64,000 nucleotides of DNA from Hymenobacter aranciens (GTDB lineage: Bacteria; Bacteroidota; Bacteroidia; Cytophagales; Hymenobacteraceae), in contig NZ_JAUQSY010000005.1 of NCBI RefSeq assembly GCF_030580865.1, positions 351,153 to 415,152 on the forward strand, given 5' to 3'. Under the pieces are notes generated by a model. The model was not told where the DNA came from. It was given only the letters and a program-made list of their open reading frames with translations, and ran no database searches. The position numbers and the translations under genes are program-made. Below, piece by piece: positions 43,486-52,952 of the stretch. The first letter of the stretch is position 1. Each line of letters starts with the position of its first letter.

Positions 43486-44036
43486 AAGCCGGAGGCAGTA
43501 ATAAGGTCAATGTCGTCCTTGCTGATATCAACGAGGGCGTACTTCTTCTGGTTGGTGATATTCATCTCATCCAGAATGTCCACCATGTTTTTATAGCGGG
43601 CTTCTTTGCCTTCGTACTCGTAGGGCTTGATGAGGATGATGGGCTCGGGCTGCTGCTGCTGACGGGCGAGCAGCACCTTGCGAATGCCGTTCTGCGAGTA
43701 GTCAGTAACCTTCAGCTCGGGCTTAGCCACCGAGGGGTCTTTGGGGTTGTTCAGCCCGAAGTAGTAGTAAACCTTGTCGTCGGCACCGAGGATAATAGTT
43801 ACGGCCTGCGATGCTTTGATTTTGGTTTGTTCCTCCGGATTGGGGTTCTTCTCCTTCACCGGCATTGTGAGCTGCATCACGTTGGGCTTGGCGAAGGTGG
43901 TGGTAAGCATGAAGAAGGTCAGGAGCAGGAAGGCCAGGTCCACCATGGGCGTCATGTCGATTTTGGTCGACGCTTTTTTCGCCCGTTTCTTGCCTCCCTT
44001 GCCGGAGTCGCCTCCTTTTTGTTGTATTTCTGCCAT
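43482..44036 (-). CDS. exbD: Biopolymer transporter ExbD, copy 2
   Basis: 184 residues: cytoplasmic basic start (KGGKKRAKKASTKI), DMTPMVDLAFLLLTFFMLTTTF with the functional Asp in the membrane helix, and a periplasmic domain. Forms the proton-driven motor with ExbB for TonB. Overlaps tonB by four bases and follows exbD copy 1 by nine bases. The two ExbD copies may form a mixed dimer. Confidence 0.94.
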   Translation of the reverse strand: MAEIQQKGGDSGKGGKKRAKKASTKIDMTPMVDLAFLLLTFFMLTTTFAKPNVMQLTMPVKEKNPNPEEQTKIKASQAVTIILGADDKVYYYFGLNNPKDPSVAKPELKVTDYSQNGIRKVLLARQQQQPEPIILIKPYEYEGKEARYKNMVDILDEMNITNQKKYALVDISKDDIDLITASGL

Positions 44037-44045
44037 GGCGTGGGA

Positions 44046-44690
44046 TTAGTTTTTCTCGCTGCCTACCCCAGTGTTGATTTCGAGGTCGGTGATGAGGTTG
44101 AAACGGTTGATGTCGCGTTCCTGCAGAATCTTGATAACTTTCTGCACGGTTGGTACGTCGGCCCCAGCATCGCCTTTAATAGCGATGTATGTCGGCTTCT
44201 GGAACTGCGTAGCGTTGGCCTTGCGGGCCTCAATCACAAAGTCAATCAGCTGGTTGTTGAGCGAGTCGTAAGGCACTCCAGTGAGCAGCTTTTTAATCTC
44301 AGGTGATTTGCGAGCCTCTGGGTCTAGGTTGAGGTAAGACCCCAACTTGTCGATAGGCAAGCCAAACTGCGGCAGCAGTGAAAACTGCTTAATCTGCGCT
44401 GGCGTGAACGACAGACCGCGCTTCGCAGCTACGGCCTGCAGGGCTGCGGCTTTGATGGGAGCCTTATCGTAGCCCCAGAATACGCGCTTGTCCTTGTCAA
44501 TCGTCAGGGTCATGATGTCGCTTTCGGGCAGCACCAGGTCGGAGGTTGAAGAAGGCGTATCCACCACCACGGCTTCGTCGGGACGAAACTGGGTGGTGAG
44601 CATGAAAAAGGTTACTAGCAGAAAGGCCAGGTCCACCATCGGGGTCATGTCCAGCGATGGCGAGGTGCGGTGCGGTTTTACTTTAGGCAT
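44046..44690 (-). CDS. exbD: Biopolymer transporter ExbD, copy 1
   Basis: 214 residues: SPSLDMTPMVDLAFLLVTFF with the conserved Asp of the single helix, and a longer periplasmic part than copy 2 (about 50-210), ending RFNLITDLEINTGVGSEKN. Part of the ExbB-ExbD-ExbD-TonB set. 80 bases downstream of exbB. Confidence 0.94.
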   Translation of the reverse strand: MPKVKPHRTSPSLDMTPMVDLAFLLVTFFMLTTQFRPDEAVVVDTPSSTSDLVLPESDIMTLTIDKDKRVFWGYDKAPIKAAALQAVAAKRGLSFTPAQIKQFSLLPQFGLPIDKLGSYLNLDPEARKSPEIKKLLTGVPYDSLNNQLIDFVIEARKANATQFQKPTYIAIKGDAGADVPTVQKVIKILQERDINRFNLITDLEINTGVGSEKN

Positions 44691-44770
44691 CTCTGAGGAT
44701 AAATTAAAGTGGACAGGAAAGCGGTTGCGACGCGTCTAACGCCGCAACCCGCATTTTCGTGCCTCCGCAA

Positions 44771-45643
44771 TTAGGCCTGGTTCGACGTGTTGCCGTGTTG
44801 GGCGGCAAACGTCTGGATGATGCTGAAGCCAGCTTCGTCGATGCTGTAGGTCAGCTCGTCAATTTTGCTGGTGAAGAAGTTGTAAGCGACGATAGCCAGG
44901 GCCGACGTACCGATACCGAGGGCGGTATTGATAAGTGCTTCCGAGATACCCGTTGCCAGGGCAGTTGCGTCGGGGTTACCAGCTTGAGCCAGAGCCGAGA
45001 AGGCCTTAATCATGCCGAATACCGTGCCGAGCAGACCTACCAGCGTGGCTACCGAAGCCAGCGTGGAGATGATAACGAGGTTTTTCTCCAGCATCGGCAG
45101 CTCCAGGGCGGTGCTTTCTTCGATTTCTTTCTGGATAGCCAGTACTTTCTGGTCGGTGGCCATCACGCTATCGCGGCCCATTTCGTTGTATTTCAGCAGG
45201 CCGGCTTTCACCACGTTGGCTACCGAGCCTTTCTGCTGGTCGCAGGCGGCAATGGCACCAGCAATGTCGCGGCTGTTGAGCTTCTGGCGCACGGTACGCA
45301 CGAAGCTTTCGATGCCTTTCGAGCCCTTGGCTTTGCTGATGGTGAGGGCGCGCTCAATCGAGAACACCAGCACGCAGATAAGCATAGTCATCAGAATCGG
45401 CACGATAACACCGCCTTTGTAAACTATACCGAGGTAATCACCCGGCTTGGGGTTGTTTTCCGGATTGTTGCCCAGGAAGTGGTCAGGAGCACCAAGTACG
45501 AACTTGTAGATAATGATACTAACTACGAAGGCGATAATGATGGCCAGGACGGAGAACAGCGAAGCCCCACCGCTGCTGGCAGCGTCGGCTTTAGGAGCGG
45601 CAGGCCGAGGAGCGCTCGAGTTCATGGCATTTTTTTGTTCCAT
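44771..45643 (-). CDS. exbB: MotA/TolQ/ExbB proton channel protein
   Basis: 290 residues, three main membrane helices plus an extra N-terminal one (SLFSVLAIIIAFVVSIIIY). ALELPMLEKNLVIISTLASVATLVGLLGTVFGMI and ISEALINTALGIGTSALAIVAYN are the TolQ/ExbB signatures. First gene of the TonB motor cluster. The N-terminal extension is usual in Bacteroidota. Confidence 0.95.
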   Translation of the reverse strand: MEQKNAMNSSAPRPAAPKADAASSGGASLFSVLAIIIAFVVSIIIYKFVLGAPDHFLGNNPENNPKPGDYLGIVYKGGVIVPILMTMLICVLVFSIERALTISKAKGSKGIESFVRTVRQKLNSRDIAGAIAACDQQKGSVANVVKAGLLKYNEMGRDSVMATDQKVLAIQKEIEESTALELPMLEKNLVIISTLASVATLVGLLGTVFGMIKAFSALAQAGNPDATALATGISEALINTALGIGTSALAIVAYNFFTSKIDELTYSIDEAGFSIIQTFAAQHGNTSNQA

Positions 45644-45904
45644 TGTATCCGGAGAGGTTTGGGGGTGTTTGTGAGAATTTGATGAATTGAGTAGGTAAAG
45701 AAAAACAAAAAAGTTGGTGATAAGGCCAAAGCTCAGCTACTCAACTGGGCCAGGCTAGCCACCGGAAAGGTGAAAATTGTACTAGAACAAGAACCGTCTA
45801 CGGTGCAATGGTCTTAGCCGGGCAAACCTAACCAAAAACCAGCGCCCAAGCAAACACAAACGTTTTCAACATCGACAACGGGCGGTGAAGTGACGGCCAA
45901 AACG

Positions 45905-46765
45905 CTAGTTTTCGCGATTAAGTTGGCGGGCTTGCTGCTTGGCCTGCTCCCAGTACACGTCCATCTGGGCCAGGGAGAGGTCGGCGAGGCGGTGACCGTC
46001 GGCGGCCGAGGCGGTTTCGAGGTAGTTAAACCGATTGATAAACTTGCGGTTGGTGCGTTCCAGCGCTTCTTCGGGATTGATGCCCGCGAAACGTGCAAAA
46101 TTGACGAGCGAAAACAGTAAATCGCCGAACTCGGCAGCGGCCCGCTCGGCGCGGGCCGGGTCGGGTGTTGTGTTTGTGTTAAGCTCGCCCCCGCCGTATT
46201 CGGTTCCAAACTCGGCAAGTTCTTCCTGCACTTTTTCCCACACCTGCACGGCCTCTTCCCAATCGAAGCCTGCGCCGCGGGCTTTTTCTTGGATGCGCAT
46301 GGCCTTTACCAGCGCGGGCAGGGAGGTGGGCACGCCGCTGAGCACGCCCTTGTTGCCTTTTTCTTTCAGCTTGAGTTGTTCCCAGTTGCGTTTTACGGTT
46401 TCCTCGTCGTCGGCCTGCACGTCGCCGTAGATGTGCGGATGGCGGGCAATGAGCTTCTCACACTGGGCATTGAGCACGTCAGCAATGTCGAAAGCGCCTT
46501 TTTCGGCGGCGATGCGGGCGTAAAACACGAGGTGCAGCATCACGTCGCCGAGTTCCTTTTTGAGCTCGGGCAGGTCGTCGCGCAGGATGGCGTCGCTGAT
46601 TTCGTAGGTTTCCTCGATGGTGAGGTGGCGCAGACTTTGCAGGGTTTGCTTTTTGTCCCAGGGACACTCCCGGCGCAGGCGGTCGAGCACGTCGAGCAGG
46701 CGGCCAAAGGCCTCAAGCTGTGCGGGCCGACGGGTGGGGTCAGGCGAAAAAGAAGCGGCTTCCAT
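45905..46765 (-). CDS. mazG: Nucleoside triphosphate pyrophosphohydrolase MazG
   Basis: 286 residues with two MazG domains. ECPWDKKQTLQSLRHLTIEETYE contains the EExxE metal site of the first; ERAAAEFGDLLFSLVNFARF of the second. It hydrolyses non-canonical NTPs to NMP and pyrophosphate. ATG at 46765 (MEAASFSPDP) is preferred over an upstream ATG with unrelated sequence. Divergent from glmM. Confidence 0.93.
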   Translation of the reverse strand: MEAASFSPDPTRRPAQLEAFGRLLDVLDRLRRECPWDKKQTLQSLRHLTIEETYEISDAILRDDLPELKKELGDVMLHLVFYARIAAEKGAFDIADVLNAQCEKLIARHPHIYGDVQADDEETVKRNWEQLKLKEKGNKGVLSGVPTSLPALVKAMRIQEKARGAGFDWEEAVQVWEKVQEELAEFGTEYGGGELNTNTTPDPARAERAAAEFGDLLFSLVNFARFAGINPEEALERTNRKFINRFNYLETASAADGHRLADLSLAQMDVYWEQAKQQARQLNREN

Positions 46766-46883
46766 TGCGGTAAAGATAAGGCGACGAAATTCGGAGGGCT
46801 CTTCTGAACTATCTGAAGGTGCTGGGAAGATGATGCCAACGCGGGCCAAAATGCCCAACGGCTATTGCCAACGGGCAAGTGCG

Positions 46884-46891
46884 TATTTTTG
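46884..46891 (+). promoter_or_regulatory. -7 box of glmM
   Basis: TATTTTTG fits TAnnTTTG, 21 bases upstream of the GTG start; TTG at 46865-46867 could serve as -33, with a 16-base spacer. The leader would be very short. Confidence 0.45.
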
Positions 46892-46912
46892 CACGTTCAA
46901 AATTGCAGTTAA

Positions 46913-48310
46913 GTGACCCTCATCAAATCTATTTCCGGCATCCGGGGCACCATCGGGGGCCCTGCCGGCCAAGGGCTGACGCCCATCGACGTTGTTAAAT
47001 ACGCGGCTGCTTACGGCACCTGGGTAAGCACCCAGCAAACAGACAGCAAGCTGATTGTGATTGGGCGCGACGCCCGACTGTCGGGCGACATGGTGAGCCG
47101 CCTCGTGGCCGCCACGCTGCAAGGCCTGGGCCTCGATGTGGTAGACCTCGGCCTCTCGACCACCCCCACCGTAGAAATGGCCGTGCCCGCCAAAAAAGCG
47201 GCTGGCGGCATTATTCTCACGGCCTCGCACAACCCCAAGCAGTGGAATGCGCTGAAGCTGTTGAACGCACACGGTGAGTTTATCTCCGAAGCCGACGGGC
47301 AGCAGGTGCTGGCGTTGGCAGAGAACGAAGGCTTTGATTTTGCGCCGGTAACGAAGCTGGGAAGCTACACTGTCGACTCAAAATTCCTGAAAAAGCACAT
47401 TAAGGCTATTCTGGCGCTGCCGCTGGTAGATGTGGAAGCCATTCGGGCCCGCAATTTCCGCGTAGTGGTGGATGCCGTGAATTCCTCGGGCGGCTTTGCC
47501 GTGCCCGAATTGCTGGAGGCGCTGGGCGTGACGACCATCGAAAAGCTGCACTGCGAGCCGACTGGTGACTTCGCCCACAACCCCGAGCCGCTGCCCGAGC
47601 ACCTGCGCGACATTGCCAAGGTGCTGGAAAAGGGCGGCTTCGACCTCGGTATCGTGGTGGACCCCGACGTGGACCGCCTGGCGCTGGTGAACGAAGATGG
47701 TACGATGTTCGGGGAAGAATACACGCTGGTGGCCGTGGCCGATTACGTGCTGAATGCCAACGGCGGCGGCAATACGGTGAGCAACCTCAGCAGCACCCGC
47801 GCCCTGCGCGACGTGACCGAGAAAGCCGGTGGCTCCTACGCCGCCGCCGCCGTGGGCGAGGTGAACGTGGTGACTAAAATGAAGGCCACCAACGCCGTCA
47901 TTGGCGGCGAGGGCAACGGCGGTATCATTTACCCCGAACTGCACTATGGGCGCGATGCCCTGGTGGGCATCGCCTTGTTCCTGACGCACCTGGCCAAAGC
48001 CGGGCTGACCATGAGCCGCCTGCGGGCTTCGTACCCGAGCTACTTTATCTCGAAAAATAAAATCGAGCTGACGCCCGAAATCGATACTGATAAAGTGTTG
48101 GTGGAGATGGAAAAGCGCTACGCCAAGCAGCAGGTGAATACTATTGATGGGGTGAAAATTGACTTTGAGCGCGAGTGGGTGCACCTGCGCAAATCGAACA
48201 CGGAGCCCATCATCCGCATTTATGCCGAGTCGGACTCGAACTCGACGGCCGATTATCTGGCCCAGAAAATTATTGCTGATATCAAGGAAATTATCGCTGT
48301 GAAGGCCTAA
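46913..48310 (+). CDS. glmM: Phosphoglucosamine mutase
   Basis: 465 residues from GTG. Phosphoserine Ser105 in ILTASHNPKQWNALKL, metal loop DPDVDRLALVNEDG, sugar loop and phosphate-binding RKSNTEPIIRIYAES. It converts glucosamine 6-phosphate to glucosamine 1-phosphate for peptidoglycan and LPS. Could also use mannose sugars (the family includes phosphomannomutases); the SISGIRGTIGG start favours GlmM. Confidence 0.9.
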   Translation: MTLIKSISGIRGTIGGPAGQGLTPIDVVKYAAAYGTWVSTQQTDSKLIVIGRDARLSGDMVSRLVAATLQGLGLDVVDLGLSTTPTVEMAVPAKKAAGGIILTASHNPKQWNALKLLNAHGEFISEADGQQVLALAENEGFDFAPVTKLGSYTVDSKFLKKHIKAILALPLVDVEAIRARNFRVVVDAVNSSGGFAVPELLEALGVTTIEKLHCEPTGDFAHNPEPLPEHLRDIAKVLEKGGFDLGIVVDPDVDRLALVNEDGTMFGEEYTLVAVADYVLNANGGGNTVSNLSSTRALRDVTEKAGGSYAAAAVGEVNVVTKMKATNAVIGGEGNGGIIYPELHYGRDALVGIALFLTHLAKAGLTMSRLRASYPSYFISKNKIELTPEIDTDKVLVEMEKRYAKQQVNTIDGVKIDFEREWVHLRKSNTEPIIRIYAESDSNSTADYLAQKIIADIKEIIAVKA

Positions 48311-48339
48311 GCTGCCCGAAACAGCGCCCTGCATGTAAT

Positions 48340-48371
48340 CAAATGACTTTCTCCAACGAGGAAGTCATTTG
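48340..48371 (+). terminator. Hairpin after glmM
   Basis: CAAATGACTT and AAGTCATTTG pair perfectly, extended by two further pairs, 30 bases after the glmM stop. No T-run, so a weak terminator or processing stem. Confidence 0.5.
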
Positions 48372-48466
48372 GGTATGTAGGCAAAGCTGTTCCTCCCGCG
48401 AGGAAATGGTTTGCCCACGTCGTCCCTTCTGTTGCTTCTCCATCCCGCCCGTTTTCCATTTTCGCT

Positions 48467-49636
48467 ATGGCTCTTGCTGGTACCGCCGCCCGCCCCTACG
48501 TTTATTTCGATAACGCCGCTACCACGCCGCTCGACCCGGAAGTGTTGGAGGCTATGCTGCCGTTTCTGACGCAGCATTTTGGCAACCCCAGCAGCGTGCA
48601 CGGCCCGGGCCGGCAGGTGCGCTCGGCCATCGAGAATGCGCGGAAAATGGTAGCACATTTGCTGAACGCGGCGCCGGCCGAGATTTTCTTCACCAGCGGT
48701 GGTACCGAGGGCGACAACTACGCCGCCTTCGGCAGCATCCGGACGCTGGGGCTGAAGCACGCCATCACCTCGCCACTGGAGCACCACGCGGTGCTACACC
48801 CGTTGCAGGCGCTGGAAAAATCGGGCAACATCAAGCTGAGCTACCTGCGGCACGATGCCAAAGGCCGCTTCGATTTGGCGCACTTGGAGGAGCTACTGGC
48901 CACGCACCCGCGCACTTTTGTGAGCCTGATGCACGCCAACAATGAGATTGGCAACCTGAATGATATTGCCGCCATCGGCGACATCTGCGCCCGGCACGAC
49001 GCCATTTTCCATACCGATACGGTGCAGACGATGGGCCACTACCGCCACGACGTGCAGGCGCTGAAAAACCAGTTTCTGGTGGGCTCGGCGCATAAGTTTC
49101 ACGGGCCGAAGGGCGTGGGATTTATTTACTGTAGAAGCGGCCTGCAGGTAAGTCCGCTCATTCACGGTGGGTCGCAGGAGCGCAACGTGCGCTCGGGCAC
49201 CGAGAATGTGTACGGCATTGTGGGCCTGGCCAAGGCGCTGGAAATTGCGTACCGCGACATGGCTGAGCATCAGCGCTACATTCAGGGCCTGAAGGACCGG
49301 TTCATCCACAAGCTTACGGCCGAGATTGACGACGTGCAGTTTAACGGCTGCTCGGCCCAGGCCGACGCCAGCCTCTACACGGTGCTGAGCGTGTGCCTGC
49401 CGCCCTCGCCCATTAATGAGATGCTGCTGTTTAACCTTGATATCAGCAAAGTAGCCGCTTCGGGCGGCTCGGCTTGCACGAGCGGGGCGCAGGCCGGCTC
49501 GCACGTGCTGGAAGCGCTGGGTGGCGACACGGAGCGGGCCACAGTGCGCTTCTCTATGAGCAAGATGAACACCGAGGACGAGGTAGATTACGCGGTGGCG
49601 CAACTTGCGAAACTATACAAGCCGGTAACGGCATAG
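48467..49636 (+). CDS. Cysteine desulfurase (NifS/IscS family)
   Basis: 389 residues, PLP enzyme releasing sulfur from cysteine for Fe-S clusters or tRNA thiolation. YFDNAATTPLDPEVLEAMLP start, PLP Lys210 in GSAHKFHGPKGVGF, active-site Cys337 in GGSACTSGAQAGSHVLEALG. The IscS-like class I loop is present. No isc/suf genes nearby. Confidence 0.94.
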   Translation: MALAGTAARPYVYFDNAATTPLDPEVLEAMLPFLTQHFGNPSSVHGPGRQVRSAIENARKMVAHLLNAAPAEIFFTSGGTEGDNYAAFGSIRTLGLKHAITSPLEHHAVLHPLQALEKSGNIKLSYLRHDAKGRFDLAHLEELLATHPRTFVSLMHANNEIGNLNDIAAIGDICARHDAIFHTDTVQTMGHYRHDVQALKNQFLVGSAHKFHGPKGVGFIYCRSGLQVSPLIHGGSQERNVRSGTENVYGIVGLAKALEIAYRDMAEHQRYIQGLKDRFIHKLTAEIDDVQFNGCSAQADASLYTVLSVCLPPSPINEMLLFNLDISKVAASGGSACTSGAQAGSHVLEALGGDTERATVRFSMSKMNTEDEVDYAVAQLAKLYKPVTA

Positions 49637-49662
49637 CGCGAACTACAAAGGCCGCGCTACAT

Positions 49663-50850
49663 TCAGAACTGCCCATTGGCACCGCCGCCGCCCGAGGAGC
49701 CGCCGCCAAACTCGAAGCCCGGCGCCTGGTGCTCGGGCGCATGGGCCGTTTGGGCCACAATCAGCGATTCGAGGTTGAAATGCGGCTCGTCATCTTCGGC
49801 CACGGCGGTGAGGCCGTGCCGGGGCGTGCGCAGGTGGTGCAGGGCCCAGGCGGCGAGGCCAATCAGGAAAACACCGGCGATGACGGCGGCTATTTCGGGT
49901 GGCAGCAGGCTGCGGTAGAAGCGGTATGTGTAGATGGAAAAGCACACCACCGCCAGCCCCACGAGCAGCATCATGCGGTTGGCCTGGCGCAGGCCGAAGT
50001 AGATGTACGCCAGCGGCACGGCTACCGTAAAGAGGTAGAAAACCGGCGCAAACGGAATCTGCGTCGAGACGGGCAGATTGAGCAACGCGGCATTGCCTTC
50101 GCGCACGATGAGGTAGTTGCCGCCGAGGTAAAAGGTTAACAGAGCCAATAGTTTAATGACGTTCAGCACGCGCTCGTAGTAGAAAAAGTCGTCGCGCAGC
50201 CGGGCTTTATCCTGCAGAATATAGGCCGCACCCGAGGCCAGCATGACGCCGAACGGCAGTAACAGACGGCCCGGCGGCAGGTACAGCAGTAGATTAACTG
50301 CCAGGGCCAGATAAGCGAAGTAGGCGCAGGCCGCTACCAGCCGGTCGGCATAACGCAGAGTGGCGGCGGCCAGCACCACCAGAATCACGAGCAGCAACAA
50401 CGTACCGCCAAAGGTTTGTCCGAAGAATAAATCCTCAGGCTGCCTGCGGTAGTCGCTTTCGAAATACAGGTAGAGGATGAGGCCGATAACGGCCAGCAAC
50501 GCCGTGTAGAGCGCCGCATTGTCGAGGCCGGAATGATAGTGCCGGGAATTTTTGATAGCCAGCTCCAGCACTACCAGCGCCCCGATGGCATACACTACAG
50601 CCACTGCGGCGGGGCTATCGAAATCAGTTATCATCGCCACCGTACCCGACACAGCCATGGCCCCGATGCAGGTGAAAATGAACAGCCCGATGCGCAGAAA
50701 AATATTCGGGCGGTAGTAATCGACGGGATGGGCGGCATCGATAGTGGTGCGCTGGGCGGGCGTAATGAGCTCCTGCTTGAGCCAGCGGGCGGCGGCGGCG
50801 CGCACGGCATCGTGCCGGGCCCAGGCGGTGGGGTAGGCTTTAATCGGCAT
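49663..50850 (-). CDS. Multi-helix membrane protein with Gly-rich tail
   Basis: 395 residues with about 10-11 hydrophobic helices after a cytoplasmic N-terminus (RWLKQELITPAQRTTIDAAHP). C-terminus LIVAQTAHAPEHQAPGFEFG then GGGSSGGGGANGQF. No enzymatic motif recognised. Start MPIKAYPTAW at 50850 overlaps the upstream DUF2157 gene by 11 bases. These two genes appear as a pair, probably one complex; function unknown. Confidence 0.75.
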   Translation of the reverse strand: MPIKAYPTAWARHDAVRAAAARWLKQELITPAQRTTIDAAHPVDYYRPNIFLRIGLFIFTCIGAMAVSGTVAMITDFDSPAAVAVVYAIGALVVLELAIKNSRHYHSGLDNAALYTALLAVIGLILYLYFESDYRRQPEDLFFGQTFGGTLLLLVILVVLAAATLRYADRLVAACAYFAYLALAVNLLLYLPPGRLLLPFGVMLASGAAYILQDKARLRDDFFYYERVLNVIKLLALLTFYLGGNYLIVREGNAALLNLPVSTQIPFAPVFYLFTVAVPLAYIYFGLRQANRMMLLVGLAVVCFSIYTYRFYRSLLPPEIAAVIAGVFLIGLAAWALHHLRTPRHGLTAVAEDDEPHFNLESLIVAQTAHAPEHQAPGFEFGGGSSGGGGANGQF

Positions 50851-51829
50851 GGATGCGCAGGATTTTCCTGATGTTGACGAACAGCAGCACCGCACCGATG
50901 GCCGAGAGCGGGAAATAGAACATTATCAGGAACTCCCAGGCACCGGAATTATCCGCAACAAGCTGGATGAGTAAGTAGGTCAGCACGATGTAGCTGTAGA
51001 TGACGCCCAGCAGCAGAAACAGATACGACTGTGTGCGCCGGGCGTACCAAAACAGAAAGCCGCTCAGGATGAAAATCAGTGGCACCATCAGCCCCGAAGG
51101 CAGATGTGCGGCGTTATCGCCAAACAAAATGGCCGTGGCCGCTAATAAGGCCACATTGCTACCCAGCGAAAGGTAAGTGAAGGCGAAGTGCCGCTTCAGG
51201 TTGAGATATTCGGAGAGCAGGCCAGCGGCCATCAGCACCACGCCCAGACCGAGGGCGGCTTCGCCCAGGCCGTAGCGCAGAAAGCTCTCGTCGCCGAAGG
51301 CGGAGAGCGGGGCCACGTTTACGCCCACCCAGGTGCCCAGCGCGGTGAGGCCCATCGAGAGCACGCCGCGATGGTCGAAGAGGTACGCCAGCCAGAGGAA
51401 GAGCGCAGCGGGCAGCATCGTAACCAGCCCGTAGCGGTCGCCAAAAATATTGTATTGGTACTGTAAATAGCCTTCCAGCACCAGAAAGGTAAGACAGCCC
51501 AGCAGCAGCGCGTAGTCGGGCAGGAGGCTGGCCTTTGGCGCTTCGCCCCAAGTGAAGGGCTGCCGGTGCCGCGCCGCGTACCAGAAGCAAGCGGCCACGA
51601 CCAGCGCGATAAAGCCCACCACCACACCGTGGCCGATGTGGTCGATGTTCTGGTACACCAGCACGCCCAGGCCGCCTGCCAGCAGCGTGATGCCTAAGTA
51701 CAGCAGCGCCCGCAACTCGTAGTGAATGGAAAACGGCCGGTTCTGCTCAAACCCGGCAATAGCTTGTGCTTGAGCGGGTGGAAGCAGGGTCCGCGCCTCC
51801 AGGTCGGCGAGAATACGTTGATGGGACAT
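50840..51829 (-). CDS. DUF2157 membrane protein
   Basis: 329 residues: N-terminal cytoplasmic helix typical of DUF2157 (ILADLEARTLLPPAQAQAIAGFEQ) followed by 10 hydrophobic helices. Function unknown. Overlaps the next gene, and is 14 bases after the DUF389 gene, so three membrane proteins form one operon on the minus strand. Confidence 0.83.
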   Translation of the reverse strand: MSHQRILADLEARTLLPPAQAQAIAGFEQNRPFSIHYELRALLYLGITLLAGGLGVLVYQNIDHIGHGVVVGFIALVVAACFWYAARHRQPFTWGEAPKASLLPDYALLLGCLTFLVLEGYLQYQYNIFGDRYGLVTMLPAALFLWLAYLFDHRGVLSMGLTALGTWVGVNVAPLSAFGDESFLRYGLGEAALGLGVVLMAAGLLSEYLNLKRHFAFTYLSLGSNVALLAATAILFGDNAAHLPSGLMVPLIFILSGFLFWYARRTQSYLFLLLGVIYSYIVLTYLLIQLVADNSGAWEFLIMFYFPLSAIGAVLLFVNIRKILRIHAD

Positions 51830-51843
51830 GGACTAATTGAGCT

Positions 51844-52773
51844 TTACTTGATAGGCTTGCGACGGTGGAGAAACGCCTGTTTCAGCCCGAAAACCAGTAG
51901 CCCGGCCAGCATCACGAAACCGGCATCGGCCAGCACGCGCTCCAACCCCGCCCAGGCCAGCGTACTGCGCCCGGCCGCCAGCCCGCCGCCGATGAGGGCA
52001 GCGGCCGACATCAGAGACAAAGCAATAAGTGGCCCGGCAATGACGCTACGCCGGTACGCCGCCAGAATCAGGATGCCGGATACGGCGCCCGCTCCGGCTA
52101 CGCCCAAATCCTTCAGCCCCGGAAAGCGCAGGCTGGCCACGGCCGGGTTAGTCACGAACTCAACTACTGTGGTGGCCTCGGTGGCCAGCAGGCCGTGCAT
52201 GGTCAGGAAGGCAGCCAGTACGAATACGGCGTAGCCCACTAGTGTGGCAACCAAGCCTTTGGCTGCTAGCTCCCAATGGCGTAGCACCAGCCCCAGCGGA
52301 ATTTTGGCCAGCGGCTCGAAGCCCGGCGCGATAATGCTCGACGAGATGAAGGCAATGGCCTGCGGCACCGGGTCCGACACCAGTCCGATGGCCGCCATGA
52401 GGCCACCCAGCGCCATCAGCAGCACAAAATTGGGCGTGATGCGGGCCTGGTAGTAGAGCCCGGCAATCATTTCTTCCCAGATGGCTTCGTCGCGGTCCTT
52501 GAGTACCCGCTCGCGCTGGGCGGGGGCAATCATGCTGGCCGTTTCGGCGGTAGCGATGGTGAATTGGTTTTCGTCGGGCACGGCGGCGCGCACCAGACGC
52601 AGCACCTCATCGGCGCCGCGGTTGAGCACTTGCAGGGTGAGCAGGTCGCCGACGGGCTTGCGCGAACCGTCTTTCTGTACGCTAAGGCCCACCACGTCGG
52701 GCAGCTGTTCGAGCTGCTGGCACAGTGGCTCGGTGGCTGTTGAGGGGATGGTAAGCGTGAAAGTGCGGTGCAT
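51844..52773 (-). CDS. DUF389 membrane protein
   Basis: 309 residues: cytoplasmic ferredoxin-like N-terminal part (about 1-95) and a DUF389 membrane domain with five to six helices (PNFVLLMALGGLMAAIGLVS, AIAFISSSIIAPGFEPLAKI). Function unproven. First gene of the minus-strand membrane trio. Confidence 0.87.
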   Translation of the reverse strand: MHRTFTLTIPSTATEPLCQQLEQLPDVVGLSVQKDGSRKPVGDLLTLQVLNRGADEVLRLVRAAVPDENQFTIATAETASMIAPAQRERVLKDRDEAIWEEMIAGLYYQARITPNFVLLMALGGLMAAIGLVSDPVPQAIAFISSSIIAPGFEPLAKIPLGLVLRHWELAAKGLVATLVGYAVFVLAAFLTMHGLLATEATTVVEFVTNPAVASLRFPGLKDLGVAGAGAVSGILILAAYRRSVIAGPLIALSLMSAAALIGGGLAAGRSTLAWAGLERVLADAGFVMLAGLLVFGLKQAFLHRRKPIK

Positions 52774-52952
52774 AAGTCGAAAAACAGGGAGCAGAATTGA
52801 CGAGCTATACGCGAAAGTGCCGACGTAATACTGAGCCGTCCGCTTGATTTATGGCTGGAACGCCATTTTTTTGATGCTGCCACGCCGAACATTTCCGTCG
52901 ATGTACCTACTTTTCGGCTTGCTTCGTAAGGCGAAACAAAATCCCCGTTCTC

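Noticed and set aside
47378..48334. 318-residue open frame antisense to glmM
   Set aside because: Shadow frame; glmM shows all catalytic motifs.
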